From the NCBI RefSeq assembly GCF_003584165.1, contig NZ_QXFJ01000011.1, positions 80,664-144,663 on the forward strand: a DNA stretch of 64,000 bases. Direction: 5' to 3'. Positions 28,446 to 37,145 of the stretch are shown one piece after another. Origin of the DNA: Flagellimonas aequoris. Its GTDB lineage: Bacteria; Bacteroidota; Bacteroidia; Flavobacteriales; Flavobacteriaceae. The position numbers and the translations under genes are program-made. Positions within the stretch are counted from its first letter, which is position 1; every line of letters begins with the position of its first letter. The notes under the pieces are model-generated. The model had not been told where the DNA came from and did not search any database. It saw only the letters and a list, made by a program, of their open reading frames with translations.

Positions 28446-29670
28446 TTTGGGATAGTTTCCGGAACAAGGTGGAACCTATCCGCTCCACAATGCCCACTAC
28501 CAAGGCGTTTCCCATAAAAAATGCGCGTTTGGCATCTGGGATTCCCTCCAATAAGGTGTGATTGTCCGGAAACATGTTCAACCGTTCCAATTCAATGGGT
28601 GTAAGTCTTCGGAGTCCCTTGGAGGTTTGGACTACGTGTTTGAACCGGGAAGGCGATTTACCGCCCTCACCGGTTATGATCGTTCTGGAAGGTTGATCGA
28701 GCGCATCGGGAAACACCATGCCCCCCTCGCTATAATGGTACTCAAAACCGGCAACGGTCTTGCGAATTTCTTTTTTGGCCCCTTTTAGATATGCCCATTT
28801 TTCCAATTCGGTGTCGTCAATGAACAGCTCTGGGTCGATGTTATCCTTTTCCAAAATATGGGAAAGCAATGTTCTTGCACCGTCGTAGGACGGGGTGGTT
28901 TTGAAGGTAGTAACGTTACCATCCACACAAACACCTGTATTTTGAAAGGGAGAAAGCCCCTTTTTATCATTGAAATGCTGTGAAATGGAAACCAAATCCT
29001 TATCGAGAGTAAAGTGTTGAAGGTTTTCAGTCGTTTCTCCTACCGGAAAGGCCGTTGCAATAGTTCCATCCATCAAAAGCCAATCTTTTGGTCCTGTTTT
29101 TTGGATGCTTTTGAACAATTGGGTCGACTTATGATACGCCAGAAAAAAAACGCGCCTTCGGCGCTGAGGCATTCCATACTCGGCCGCATTAATCACGCGC
29201 CATTCCACGGCATAGCCCAAATCCGAAAGACTGCGGAGCATAATCGCAAAATCTCGCCCCCGTTGGTTGGATGGGGATTTTAACAGGCGATCCACATTTT
29301 CCAAAAAGAGATATTTGGGCTTGTTCTTTTTTTCGGTAAGGATGCGGTGAATGGACCACCAAAGCACCCCTTTTTTACCCAAAAGCCCCTTGGAATTTTT
29401 AAGGCTGGTGGCCACAGAATAATCCTGACACGGAAAACCACCGACCAAAATATCGTGGTCAGGTATTTCGTCGGTTGGGACCTCTTCAATGTTGTGGTTG
29501 GAGTGGTTGTCGGAACCAAATCGGGCCTCATACACCAAAGAGGCATGCTGCGTTTTGGTGGAGGGTTCCCATTGGTTGCTCCACACTACTTTGTAGTGGT
29601 CTGTACTTTCAAGCCCCAAACGGAAACCACCGACTCCGGCAAAAAGTTCACACACCTTTAGTTTTTGCAT
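28429..29670 (-). CDS. DNA (cytosine-5)-methyltransferase
   Basis: A 413-residue C5-cytosine methyltransferase. Motif I CELFAGVGGFRLGLE (7-21), motif IV GGFPCQDYS with catalytic Cys81, motif VI FLENVDRL, motif VIII MPQRRRRVFF and motif X MGNALV are all present; the target-recognition region lies about 180-350. It lacks an N-terminal extension. An in-frame TTG lies upstream at 29676, but the ATG at 29670 gives the family start. A TATTTTTG -7 box ends 3 bases before this ATG, so its mRNA is probably leaderless. The nuclease-like gene overlaps its end. The segment is a likely mobile restriction-modification cassette set between core genes; specificity cannot be read by eye. Confidence 0.92.
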   Translation of the reverse strand: MQKLKVCELFAGVGGFRLGLESTDHYKVVWSNQWEPSTKTQHASLVYEARFGSDNHSNHNIEEVPTDEIPDHDILVGGFPCQDYSVATSLKNSKGLLGKKGVLWWSIHRILTEKKNKPKYLFLENVDRLLKSPSNQRGRDFAIMLRSLSDLGYAVEWRVINAAEYGMPQRRRRVFFLAYHKSTQLFKSIQKTGPKDWLLMDGTIATAFPVGETTENLQHFTLDKDLVSISQHFNDKKGLSPFQNTGVCVDGNVTTFKTTPSYDGARTLLSHILEKDNIDPELFIDDTELEKWAYLKGAKKEIRKTVAGFEYHYSEGGMVFPDALDQPSRTIITGEGGKSPSRFKHVVQTSKGLRRLTPIELERLNMFPDNHTLLEGIPDAKRAFFMGNALVVGIVERIGSTLFRKLSQIEESF

Positions 29671-29673
29671 GCC

Positions 29674-29681
29674 CAAAAATA
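29674..29681 (-). promoter_or_regulatory. -7 box (TATTTTTG) directly before the methyltransferase ATG
   Basis: On the reverse strand TATTTTTG is followed by GGC and then ATG. In Bacteroidota transcription starts a few bases after this box, so the first transcribed base would be at or next to the start codon (leaderless mRNA). Confidence 0.55.
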
Positions 29682-29736
29682 GGATTAATCTTTCTTTTTT
29701 AGGTGGTCTTTGCTTTTGTCGTCATCAGGGTATGGC

Positions 29737-30693
29737 CTATCCAAAAATGTAATGACAAAACAAGCCAATAAGAATGCTCGAAAAAAGGAACATCACAATA
29801 TGAAAGACCGTGTTCGTGTATTTGGAAATGTCGGGAGATTCCAAGTTTTCGGTCAATCGGGAAACAAAAGGATTGTCTGGCAGGTACATGATTTCCAGCG
29901 TATCGTTTTCTATAAACGAAACCTTTTCCAAATGTTCGGTAGTTTTGTCCGCCCCTTCAAAAATCTGTCCTCTTTCATCCGTAAAGACATAATCGACCTG
30001 AACGATGCGACGACCTTGTATCTTGGTCCCGGTATCCTTTTGTCCTTTTATTTGGGCCATGGTCCCTTTTCCATGATACAGCAGATCCCAGTTTTGTGAA
30101 CGGGTTCTTCCCGTTTCCAACAGCCCAATTTTTTTCAACAGAAAGTGTACAAGTAGGGCCACACCCAACAAAATCAGGAATATCTCTAGCATCTCGGATT
30201 CCTTAAAAACGCTTTCATAAAAATCAGGGCTTTCCCAAATCCTTTTGAGTGTTTCCCCCATCAAGATGTAGCATCCGGTTACGTAAACAATAATTTTTAA
30301 ACAACAGAGCAATACCACGGCAAAGGAAATACTGCATGCTCCCAAAGCGAGAAAAACAGGGTCCCGCGGTCTTTTTGCCGTGTTCAATCCGATGGGGATT
30401 TTGTCATCGGGATGGAACCTGTTTAAAAGTGGTTTACTGTCCCATACCCGGATTTTCCTTTGAATGGGATATCCTGAAAAATTTTCGAAGACGAGCAGGA
30501 GCTCCAAAAGGGGTCGCTTTCCGCTTTTTATGGTATTGATGGATAAGATGGTGGCCTCTTTTGGGACAATAGTGCCATTTTTCTGGCTTTTCCAAATGCA
30601 AAACGACCTGCAAAAGCAGTTACACATCAATTTATAAAGCCAGAACAGAAGGATGATGCCAACCAAGAACAGGGTGACGAGGGTGTAGGTCAT
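29737..30693 (-). CDS. Membrane protein with two DUF3592-like halves
   Basis: A 318-residue protein of unknown function. Hydrophobic segments lie at about 2-20, 112-140, 165-185 and 295-317. Two soluble beta-rich segments alternate with them: the first (about 45-110) has KEATILSI, LLLVFEN and RKIRVWDSKP; the second (about 210-290) has GKGTMAQIKG, VDYVFTDERGQIFEG, a run ending ENDTLEIMYLPDNPFVSRL. The second matches the DUF3592 layout (YxFTDxxGxxxEG ... Y.P.NPxxSRL), and the first appears to be a diverged copy, so the protein may be an internal duplication. Unusual Cys-rich stretches occur near the first helix (LMCNCFCRSFC). It lies just upstream of the restriction-modification pair on the same strand. 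Confidence 0.65.
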   Translation of the reverse strand: MTYTLVTLFLVGIILLFWLYKLMCNCFCRSFCIWKSQKNGTIVPKEATILSINTIKSGKRPLLELLLVFENFSGYPIQRKIRVWDSKPLLNRFHPDDKIPIGLNTAKRPRDPVFLALGACSISFAVVLLCCLKIIVYVTGCYILMGETLKRIWESPDFYESVFKESEMLEIFLILLGVALLVHFLLKKIGLLETGRTRSQNWDLLYHGKGTMAQIKGQKDTGTKIQGRRIVQVDYVFTDERGQIFEGADKTTEHLEKVSFIENDTLEIMYLPDNPFVSRLTENLESPDISKYTNTVFHIVMFLFSSILIGLFCHYIFG

Positions 30694-30863
30694 TTGGGCG
30701 TTTTCGGTTAAAATACTAACCGGAAAAGTTTCCTAGACCCAAAACTTGACCGTTACGGAATATGGATTGACCAAAGGGCCGTATGGTTTGTTTTGGTTGA
30801 GAAGGGTTACTATGAAAAAGGAAAAGGGATTATTTAAACTTTGATGCAGCTTTATGTGTTGTC

Positions 30864-31379
30864 TTATTTATGCGAGGCTATTAGTTGATTCAAAAAATCT
30901 AAAACACTCTCAAAATAATTGTTCAGACTTGTATACTCTTCCTCACCAGGAATCCAACTTGCAAACTTCCAATATCTCCATTTTGGATTCTTGGAATCCG
31001 GAGGTAAAATGAGAAAATATTGTTCCTCCATAACACCTCCCACAACAATGCTCTTCGACAATTGTTCTCCAATTTCGGGTATTCCATCCCTGGTCCAAAT
31101 TTCAATTAGTTCATTATCCAATTTTTTTAGATAATCAACTTCTTCTATTGGCAGAAAGGCTGGCTCAATATCATTTGTCGCGGCAAACCCATTTGAAATT
31201 AACAGAAATTCTTTATAGTCATTTGGAAGTTGAACATTAAGCTTACTTTCTACCTCCAATATTTTAGATTCTTCGACCGGCTCATTTCCCAGCCATTGAT
31301 TATCTCTATGACTCTTAGAAAACTCGATATCTCCCAATTTCAAGGCAATCACTGATATTTGATTTAGAAGACTTAACAT
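30864..31379 (-). CDS. SMI1/KNR4 (SUKH) family protein
   Basis: A 171-residue cytoplasmic protein with the SUKH signature: EESKILEVESKLNVQLPNDYKEFLLISNGF at about 35-64, and then FLPIEEVDYL. Family members often serve as immunity proteins against polymorphic toxins, but others are regulatory. No toxin gene with secretion or polymorphic-toxin features lies nearby, so this is an orphan. Base composition is visibly more AT-rich than the neighbouring ctp gene, consistent with acquisition. The 170 bases upstream and the short gap downstream hold nothing else recognisable. Confidence 0.82.
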   Translation of the reverse strand: MLSLLNQISVIALKLGDIEFSKSHRDNQWLGNEPVEESKILEVESKLNVQLPNDYKEFLLISNGFAATNDIEPAFLPIEEVDYLKKLDNELIEIWTRDGIPEIGEQLSKSIVVGGVMEEQYFLILPPDSKNPKWRYWKFASWIPGEEEYTSLNNYFESVLDFLNQLIASHK

Positions 31380-31430
31380 TGTTCGTTTAGCTTTATTTTG
31401 AACATTCTCCCAATCTCCTATCAGCCATGG

Positions 31431-33056
31431 CTATTTCAAAATACTGGCATACTTTGAATTATCGGCCAACAGTTCCTTGGCCGTCAAAATGGCATCGTCA
31501 TGGGCTAAAAAGTATTGGTAAAGCCCTTCGCGATAGAAGTAACGCGTTATGATTTCGTCTTCCAACAGCTTTTTGATTTCGTTTTTATAGGAGTCCAAGG
31601 CGGAAATCTTGCCCCGGTTCACGGCCAAGAGCAGGTCCTTGTATTTTTCCTGCACCTCTGCGCCCAAAAGGGAATCATCCGCATTTATGGATTGCTCCAA
31701 CAGCTCCTCCGTTTTGGTCTGAAAAGTAAAATTTTGTTCCTGCACGTACTTTTTAAAGGCATTGTAATCAGCATCGGAAAAAGCAAAATCATCCACGTTG
31801 GCAAAGGAATGATCGTAGAAATAGTTTGTGGCAAAATCGAAGACCACATTATTGTCCTGAAGGGCATCAATGAGCGTGTTGGTCTTCAGCGACTTGATGG
31901 CCACATCGGGCATCACGCCCCCGCCGTCCCACACCTTGCGGCCGTTTTTGGTGGTGTATTCCTTAAAATCGGTATTTCTTACGGCCTTGCCCTCGGCATC
32001 CCTGTGCCAATAGTCCAGTGCCTGGATACACCTTCCGGATGGGGTGTAATAACGGGAAATGGTTACTTTTAACTGGGTGCCATAGGTGAGTTTAAGGGGT
32101 CTTTGCACCAATCCCTTCCCGAAACTTCTGGCCCCTATGATTACGGCACGATCCAGATCTTGCAATCCGCCGGAAACTATCTCGCTGGCCGAGGCACTTT
32201 TGCCATCCACCAAAACCACCAGAGGAATGTTTTCATCTTCAGGTTGGTTGCGGGTGCGGTATTCTTGGTTGAACTTTTTCACCTTGGATTTAGTGGTCAC
32301 GATCAGTTGTCCTTTCGGAACGAATAAATTGGTAACGTTGATGGCTTCGGAAAGCAATCCGCCGGGATTTCCCCTTAGATCCAACACCAATCGTTCTGCC
32401 CCCCTACCTTTTAGATCTTGAATGGCAGATTTGGTCTGGCCCGAAGCCTTTTCATTGAATCGAGAAAGCACGATGTAACCTGTTTTGGCATCGATCATAT
32501 CATAAAAAGGAACGGCATCCACTTCCACACCTTCACGGGTGATGGTAGCGGTCTTGGTCTGGCCTTGGCGGACATATGTCACTTCTACTGAGGTGTTGTT
32601 GGCGCCTTTCAGCAGCTCGCTGGCATTGTCGTCAAAGTCGGCCACTTTGGTCTCCCCGATTTTGATGATTTCATCCCCGGCCTTAAGGCCGGCCTTATCG
32701 GCGGCATAGCCTTTGTAGGGTTCCACGATCACCAATTTGCTTTCGTAGGAACGTACCAAGGCCCCAATTCCTGAATACTCCCCTGAATTATTGATTTTGT
32801 AGGCCTCTACATCCTGCTCGTTCAAAAAACGGGTGTAGGGGTCCAGTTCGTCCAACATGTTTTTTATGGCAGAATCCATCAGTTCTCCCGGATTGGTTTC
32901 GTCCACATAGTTCATGTTCAACTCCTTGAACAAGGTGGTGAAGATTTCTATCTGCTTTGCAATTTCAAAAAAATCACTTTTAAAACTACTGGCCGTCACC
33001 AATAGGGCGACTGCCAAAATGGGCACCCATATTTTTTTCTTAACCGACGCTTTCAT
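31431..33056 (-). CDS. C-terminal processing peptidase (S41 family)
   Basis: A 541-residue periplasmic serine protease of the CtpA/Prc type. N-terminal membrane anchor or signal at about 8-25; an N-terminal helical part; a PDZ domain about 95-180 (GIGALVRSYESKLVIVEPY ... AGLKAGDEIIKIG); and the S41 catalytic core with DLRGNPGG, the serine region GKSASASEIVSGGL and the lysine region GARSFGKGLVQ. The Ser/Lys dyad is intact. The ATG at 33056 is preferred over a GTG one codon earlier; the start lies inside the end of rnpA, so the two genes are coupled. The C-terminal about 150 residues form a helical extension. The substrate is unknown. Confidence 0.94.
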   Translation of the reverse strand: MKASVKKKIWVPILAVALLVTASSFKSDFFEIAKQIEIFTTLFKELNMNYVDETNPGELMDSAIKNMLDELDPYTRFLNEQDVEAYKINNSGEYSGIGALVRSYESKLVIVEPYKGYAADKAGLKAGDEIIKIGETKVADFDDNASELLKGANNTSVEVTYVRQGQTKTATITREGVEVDAVPFYDMIDAKTGYIVLSRFNEKASGQTKSAIQDLKGRGAERLVLDLRGNPGGLLSEAINVTNLFVPKGQLIVTTKSKVKKFNQEYRTRNQPEDENIPLVVLVDGKSASASEIVSGGLQDLDRAVIIGARSFGKGLVQRPLKLTYGTQLKVTISRYYTPSGRCIQALDYWHRDAEGKAVRNTDFKEYTTKNGRKVWDGGGVMPDVAIKSLKTNTLIDALQDNNVVFDFATNYFYDHSFANVDDFAFSDADYNAFKKYVQEQNFTFQTKTEELLEQSINADDSLLGAEVQEKYKDLLLAVNRGKISALDSYKNEIKKLLEDEIITRYFYREGLYQYFLAHDDAILTAKELLADNSKYASILK

Positions 33057-33423
33057 CACATTCTTTTTTTAGGAAGGCTTCCAACAATTGCTTCATGGCT
33101 GTGTCCACCTCTTCAAAAGAGGGCACTTTATGACCAAGGTATAAAAATAAGAACGCATAGTTTCCTTCAATGTTGTTAAAAATAAGGGACTTATTGAGCC
33201 GGTAGGATTCCCGTAGCAACCGTTTGATGCCGTTTCGGTCCACTGCTTTTTTGAACTTTTTTTTGGGCGCCACCACTCCCACTTTTATGTGGGCCCCATC
33301 CTCAAATGGGGTTTTGAGATATATCAACTTTATGGGAAATTCGCGAAGGTTCTTTCCTTCGGCAAAGAGTGCCTCGATTGTTTTTTTGCTCTTGAGCTTT
33401 TCAATTTTGGGAAATGTCGACAT
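33040..33423 (-). CDS. rnpA: Ribonuclease P protein component
   Basis: A small basic protein (127 residues from the ATG at 33423) that binds the catalytic RNA of RNase P and helps cleave tRNA 5' leaders. The family core is present: LKSKKTIEALFAEGK, VGVVAPKKKFKKAVDRNGIKRLLRESYRLNK (the RNR motif region) and a C-terminal helix. An in-frame TTG at 33441 would add six residues but has no support. The stop overlaps the start of the S41 peptidase gene. There is no adjacent rpmH, which is normal in this phylum. Confidence 0.93.
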   Translation of the reverse strand: MSTFPKIEKLKSKKTIEALFAEGKNLREFPIKLIYLKTPFEDGAHIKVGVVAPKKKFKKAVDRNGIKRLLRESYRLNKSLIFNNIEGNYAFLFLYLGHKVPSFEEVDTAMKQLLEAFLKKECDESVG

Positions 33424-33547
33424 AGGAAAGCCCTTTCGCAACGGGCGTACTTTTTACCGCACCAAGTTACTCAAATTATATTTTGATGAAGGAACGACCC
33501 ATCAGGGGATTTTCCGCGAATTTTGGATTGAAGGTCAAAAAAGTTTT

Positions 33548-33579
33548 AAAAAAGAAGGGCGGGCCATTCGGCCCGCCCT
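33548..33579 (-). terminator. Strong intrinsic terminator after the M1 peptidase gene
   Basis: GGGCGGGCC (33557-33565) and GGCCCGCCC (33570-33578) form a perfect 9-base stem with a 4-base loop, extended by one A-T pair. Read on the reverse strand it is followed by TTCTTTTTT, so it terminates the leftward peptidase transcript and insulates rnpA. Confidence 0.88.
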
Positions 33580-33607
33580 AAAACCTTTTTAGTGTTTGAA
33601 AATCCAA

Positions 33608-35458
33608 TTACGGATTGGCTTGGTATACATTGTTTTCGCCGTCCACATCCGCCATGAGTTGGGATGGGTCGATTACGATGGCCTTCACTTTTTCCAAGGG
33701 CATGTCCAATGTAAATTCATAGGTAGGGTATGCCCAGGCCCAGTTGTCCAAAACGGTTCTTTTAAGGGTTGGATAAGGATTATCCTTTTCCCCGAACATC
33801 ATGCGCAACGGAATATAATAGGTTTCTTGGGTTCCGTCTTCACCCACCACCAAAATATCGATAGGCATGGGCATTTCGCCAATGCGCTCCAAGGAAACTC
33901 TTGTTTTATTGCCCTCAGCTTCTACACTTTTGATGCCGTAATCAATGGTATTGGTGGTCATGGTCCAATCGGTCAAGTACCAGTTCAGCTCCATACCCGA
34001 TACCTTTTCTGCCGTTCTTTTGATGTCGTTAGGGGTAGGGTGTTTAAACTTGAAATCGTCAAAGTATTTATGGATGGTTTCCATTAATTTATCCTGTCCG
34101 ATGACATAGCCCAATTGTGATAAAAAGATTGACCCCTTGCTATAGGCTGCAATACTATAGGCAAAGTTGGTGGTGTAACGGTCGGCATGGGTGGTCTGTG
34201 GCATTTCCAATCCGGAATTGACCAAGGCATAATATCCTTTGTACGAGCCCTCGAACGGATTTTGTTTTTCCTGATCCATAATCTCGTTCATGCACAGACT
34301 GCTGATGAAAGAGGTAAAACCTTCGTCCATCCAAGCGTGCTCGGACTCATTGGTGGCCAATATATGCTGGAACCAGGAGTGCGCCATTTCGTGTGCCATA
34401 ACACCCACCAAACTACCATATTCGCGGCCTCCGGTAATCAAGGTGCTCATGGCATATTCCATACCGCCATCGCCACCCTGGATCACAGAGTACTGATCAT
34501 ATGGATATTTCCCAACATTCTTGCTGTAGAAACGCATGGCCTCGGCCGTTGTGGGCTGAAATTTTTTCCAATTTTCTATGAAATCAGGGTTGTTCTTATA
34601 AAGAAAATGAAGGGTAGGTCCATCTTCCATGGGCAGGACATCGTGAATGTAATCGGGATCGGCGGCCCACATAAAGTCATGAACGTTGGGGGCCACAAAA
34701 TGCCAGGTAAGCGTTTTGCCCTTGGTCTTTACAGTGGTTCCAGGGGTCTCATACCCGTGGCCGATTTCCTGTGGATTTTGCAAATATCCTGATCCACCTA
34801 CGGTGTAATCTTTGTCCAAGGTAAGTTTTACATCAAAATTGCCCCAAACACCGTGGAACTCACGGGCGATGTAGGGATTGGGATGCCAACCTTCAAAATC
34901 GTATTCGGATAGTTTGGGATACCATTGACTCATGGAAAGGGCTACGCCTTCCTTGCTATTTCTTCCGGAGCGCCTGATCTGGAGCGGGAGTTGACCTTTG
35001 AAAGTCATGTCCAAAGTAGTCTTTCCTCCAGCGGGAATCGGTTTGGCCAAATCCACCACAAGAATGGTTCCTTCTTCTTTAAAGGTAACGGGTTGGCCAT
35101 CTTGGGTGAGCGACTGGGCATGCAGATATCCCATTTCACTTTCGGATAGGGCAGCAATCCTGCTCTTTCCATCTTCCATCATCCTCTTGTCGGGATCCTT
35201 GATATTCTGGAGCCTGATGTCCATCTCGCTTCCCGGTTGAAAAGCATTGTAGTACAGGTGGTAAAAAACACGGTTCAACGCATCGGGGGAATTGTTGGTA
35301 TAGACCAATTTTTGAGTACCTGTGTACTGGAAGGTTTTCACGTCCATGTTCACATCCATGGTATAATCCACATGTTGTTGCCAGTAGCAGGGGTCTTGCG
35401 CCGAGAGGAGCGAAACTCCCGAAAAGGTCGCAAAAAAGAACAATGTTATTCGCTTCAT
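33608..35458 (-). CDS. M1-family zinc aminopeptidase
   Basis: A 616-residue exported metallopeptidase. Signal peptide about 1-20 (ending SLLSAQ). The zinc site HEMAHSW is near residue 355, with the third ligand Glu 18 residues later in MDEGF, the exact HExxH-x18-E spacing of M1 enzymes. The exopeptidase loop is GGMEYA, a variant of GAMEN. The N-terminal beta-saddle domain (about 25-240) has TGTQKLVYTNNSPD, and the C-terminal region is short and beta-rich. No type IX sorting domain is present, so a periplasmic location is likely. It is 2 bases downstream of the S8 peptidase gene on the same strand, so the two are probably co-transcribed. Confidence 0.93.
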   Translation of the reverse strand: MKRITLFFFATFSGVSLLSAQDPCYWQQHVDYTMDVNMDVKTFQYTGTQKLVYTNNSPDALNRVFYHLYYNAFQPGSEMDIRLQNIKDPDKRMMEDGKSRIAALSESEMGYLHAQSLTQDGQPVTFKEEGTILVVDLAKPIPAGGKTTLDMTFKGQLPLQIRRSGRNSKEGVALSMSQWYPKLSEYDFEGWHPNPYIAREFHGVWGNFDVKLTLDKDYTVGGSGYLQNPQEIGHGYETPGTTVKTKGKTLTWHFVAPNVHDFMWAADPDYIHDVLPMEDGPTLHFLYKNNPDFIENWKKFQPTTAEAMRFYSKNVGKYPYDQYSVIQGGDGGMEYAMSTLITGGREYGSLVGVMAHEMAHSWFQHILATNESEHAWMDEGFTSFISSLCMNEIMDQEKQNPFEGSYKGYYALVNSGLEMPQTTHADRYTTNFAYSIAAYSKGSIFLSQLGYVIGQDKLMETIHKYFDDFKFKHPTPNDIKRTAEKVSGMELNWYLTDWTMTTNTIDYGIKSVEAEGNKTRVSLERIGEMPMPIDILVVGEDGTQETYYIPLRMMFGEKDNPYPTLKRTVLDNWAWAYPTYEFTLDMPLEKVKAIVIDPSQLMADVDGENNVYQANP

Positions 35459-35460
35459 AA

Positions 35461-37110
35461 TTATTTTGAGTTACTTTCCAAGGTCATTTTTCCTTTGGAT
35501 ATGTTGTTTGCCAAAATTAAGGCATTGTAGGCATTCACCATTTTTCCCGACTTTGAAATTTTATCAAAAGTGGTTGATTTGGACTCGTCTCCCGCAACGA
35601 TTACCGATGCTTTTGACTTAAGGCCAGACTGCATGATGATGTTTTTTACCTGGGGAGCCGATAGGCTTGGGTAATAGGAACGGATCAAGGCCGCTACTCC
35701 CGCAACCGCAGGGGCCGCCATGGAAGTACCTCCTTGAAACTCGTAGTCGTTGCTTGGCATGGTGGAGTAGATCTTATCGCCAGGTGCGAATACATCCACG
35801 TTGGCATGGCCGTAGTTGGAAAAAGTGGCCACCATTTCGGAACCATAGCTGCTGGTCAATGCACCAACGGTAATGACATTGCTTACAAATTCGGAATTTC
35901 CAAATCTATGGTCGTTAGGATAATTCGGGTTTTCGGGATCATCAAGGTCCTCCCCGTCGTTTCCGGCGGCATGTACAATGAGTACATCCTTGGACTCGGC
36001 GTATTTTATAGCATCGTACACCCATTGTGCTTCTGGCGAAAAAGCCTTTCCAAAACTACAGTTGATGATAGAAGCTCCATTATCCACTGCATAACGAATG
36101 CCCATGGCAATGTCCTTGTCATATTCGTCCCCGTTGGGAACGGCACGGATGCTCATGATCTCCACATTGTTGGCCACGCCGTTCATACCCACCCCATTAT
36201 TGCGTTGGGCGGCAATGATTCCAGCTACGTGTGTGCCGTGGCTCTCCGTCACCACTTGGTTTTTTGGGTTTCCGTTTCCGTAGGGTACGTCGGTGATATC
36301 ATAGGGATTGTCACCGACCGGCGTACGTCCATCAAAATCCTTGTTGAGGTTATAGTTCACCTGATCGGTAAAATAGGTAATCCCCTCTTGAAGCTCGTCC
36401 AGTACATCTGCAATACTGTCACCATAAGTGAACATTTGGGTCAACACGGCCACACTTTGCTCCATTTGGGGCGTTTTGGGCTGAATGGACAAAAGCTCTT
36501 CTTTGGTGTAGGTTTCTTTGCCCAATTCTTCTTTAACGGCCTTATCGGCCCCTTTCACCACTTGAAAGATCTGTTCGTATTGTTGCTTGTTCTGTAATGC
36601 CTTGGGATATTCTTCATCCAACAAAAGACGGGCCTTGGCCCTGTCGGAGGCATCACCAATATTCAAGCGAAGCATACGTACATATTCCAATTGCTCATTA
36701 TAGGAATCGCCCAAAAAATTGTATCCGTGGATATCGTCCACATATCCGTTTCCATCATCGTCCTTTCCGTTATTGGGAATTTCGTCCGTATTGGTCCAAA
36801 GCACATTTTTAAGGTCTTCGTGGTTCAGGTCCATCCCAGAATCCAAAACGGCAACCACTACGGTCTTTCCTTTTTTGTTTTTGATGATTTCTTTGTAGGC
36901 CTTGTCCACGCTCATTCCCGGAATGGTGTCGTTGATGAGGTCCAAGTGTCCCCAGTTTTTCTGCTCCGCTTCGGTGAGTTCGGAAACCTTTAAAGGAACC
37001 GTGTCGATATTTTCAACAGGGGTTGAAACCAATGAAGTGGACCCACAACCCATTAGGAAGAGGGACGCGGAAATGGAGACAAATGATAGTTTATAATATG
37101 TGCGATTCAT
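35461..37110 (-). CDS. S8-family (subtilisin-like) serine protease, probable lipoprotein
   Basis: A 549-residue protease. The N-terminus SASLFLMGCGS is a lipobox, so the mature protein is likely lipid-anchored. The catalytic triad is visible: Asp in AVLDSGMDLNHEDL (about 90), His in ESHGTHVAGIIAA (about 290) and Ser in GGTSMAAPAVAG (about 461). Asp and His are separated by about 200 residues, compared with about 30 in subtilisin, because of a helical insertion at about 130-265 rich in Glu, Lys and Gln. That insertion is known in a Bacteroidota subgroup of S8 proteases, and its role is unclear. It sits in a run of peptidase genes with the M1 enzyme directly downstream. Confidence 0.93.
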   Translation of the reverse strand: MNRTYYKLSFVSISASLFLMGCGSTSLVSTPVENIDTVPLKVSELTEAEQKNWGHLDLINDTIPGMSVDKAYKEIIKNKKGKTVVVAVLDSGMDLNHEDLKNVLWTNTDEIPNNGKDDDGNGYVDDIHGYNFLGDSYNEQLEYVRMLRLNIGDASDRAKARLLLDEEYPKALQNKQQYEQIFQVVKGADKAVKEELGKETYTKEELLSIQPKTPQMEQSVAVLTQMFTYGDSIADVLDELQEGITYFTDQVNYNLNKDFDGRTPVGDNPYDITDVPYGNGNPKNQVVTESHGTHVAGIIAAQRNNGVGMNGVANNVEIMSIRAVPNGDEYDKDIAMGIRYAVDNGASIINCSFGKAFSPEAQWVYDAIKYAESKDVLIVHAAGNDGEDLDDPENPNYPNDHRFGNSEFVSNVITVGALTSSYGSEMVATFSNYGHANVDVFAPGDKIYSTMPSNDYEFQGGTSMAAPAVAGVAALIRSYYPSLSAPQVKNIIMQSGLKSKASVIVAGDESKSTTFDKISKSGKMVNAYNALILANNISKGKMTLESNSK

Positions 37111-37145
37111 AAAGATGTTTTTGTAAATAGTACGTTTTATTGTGT

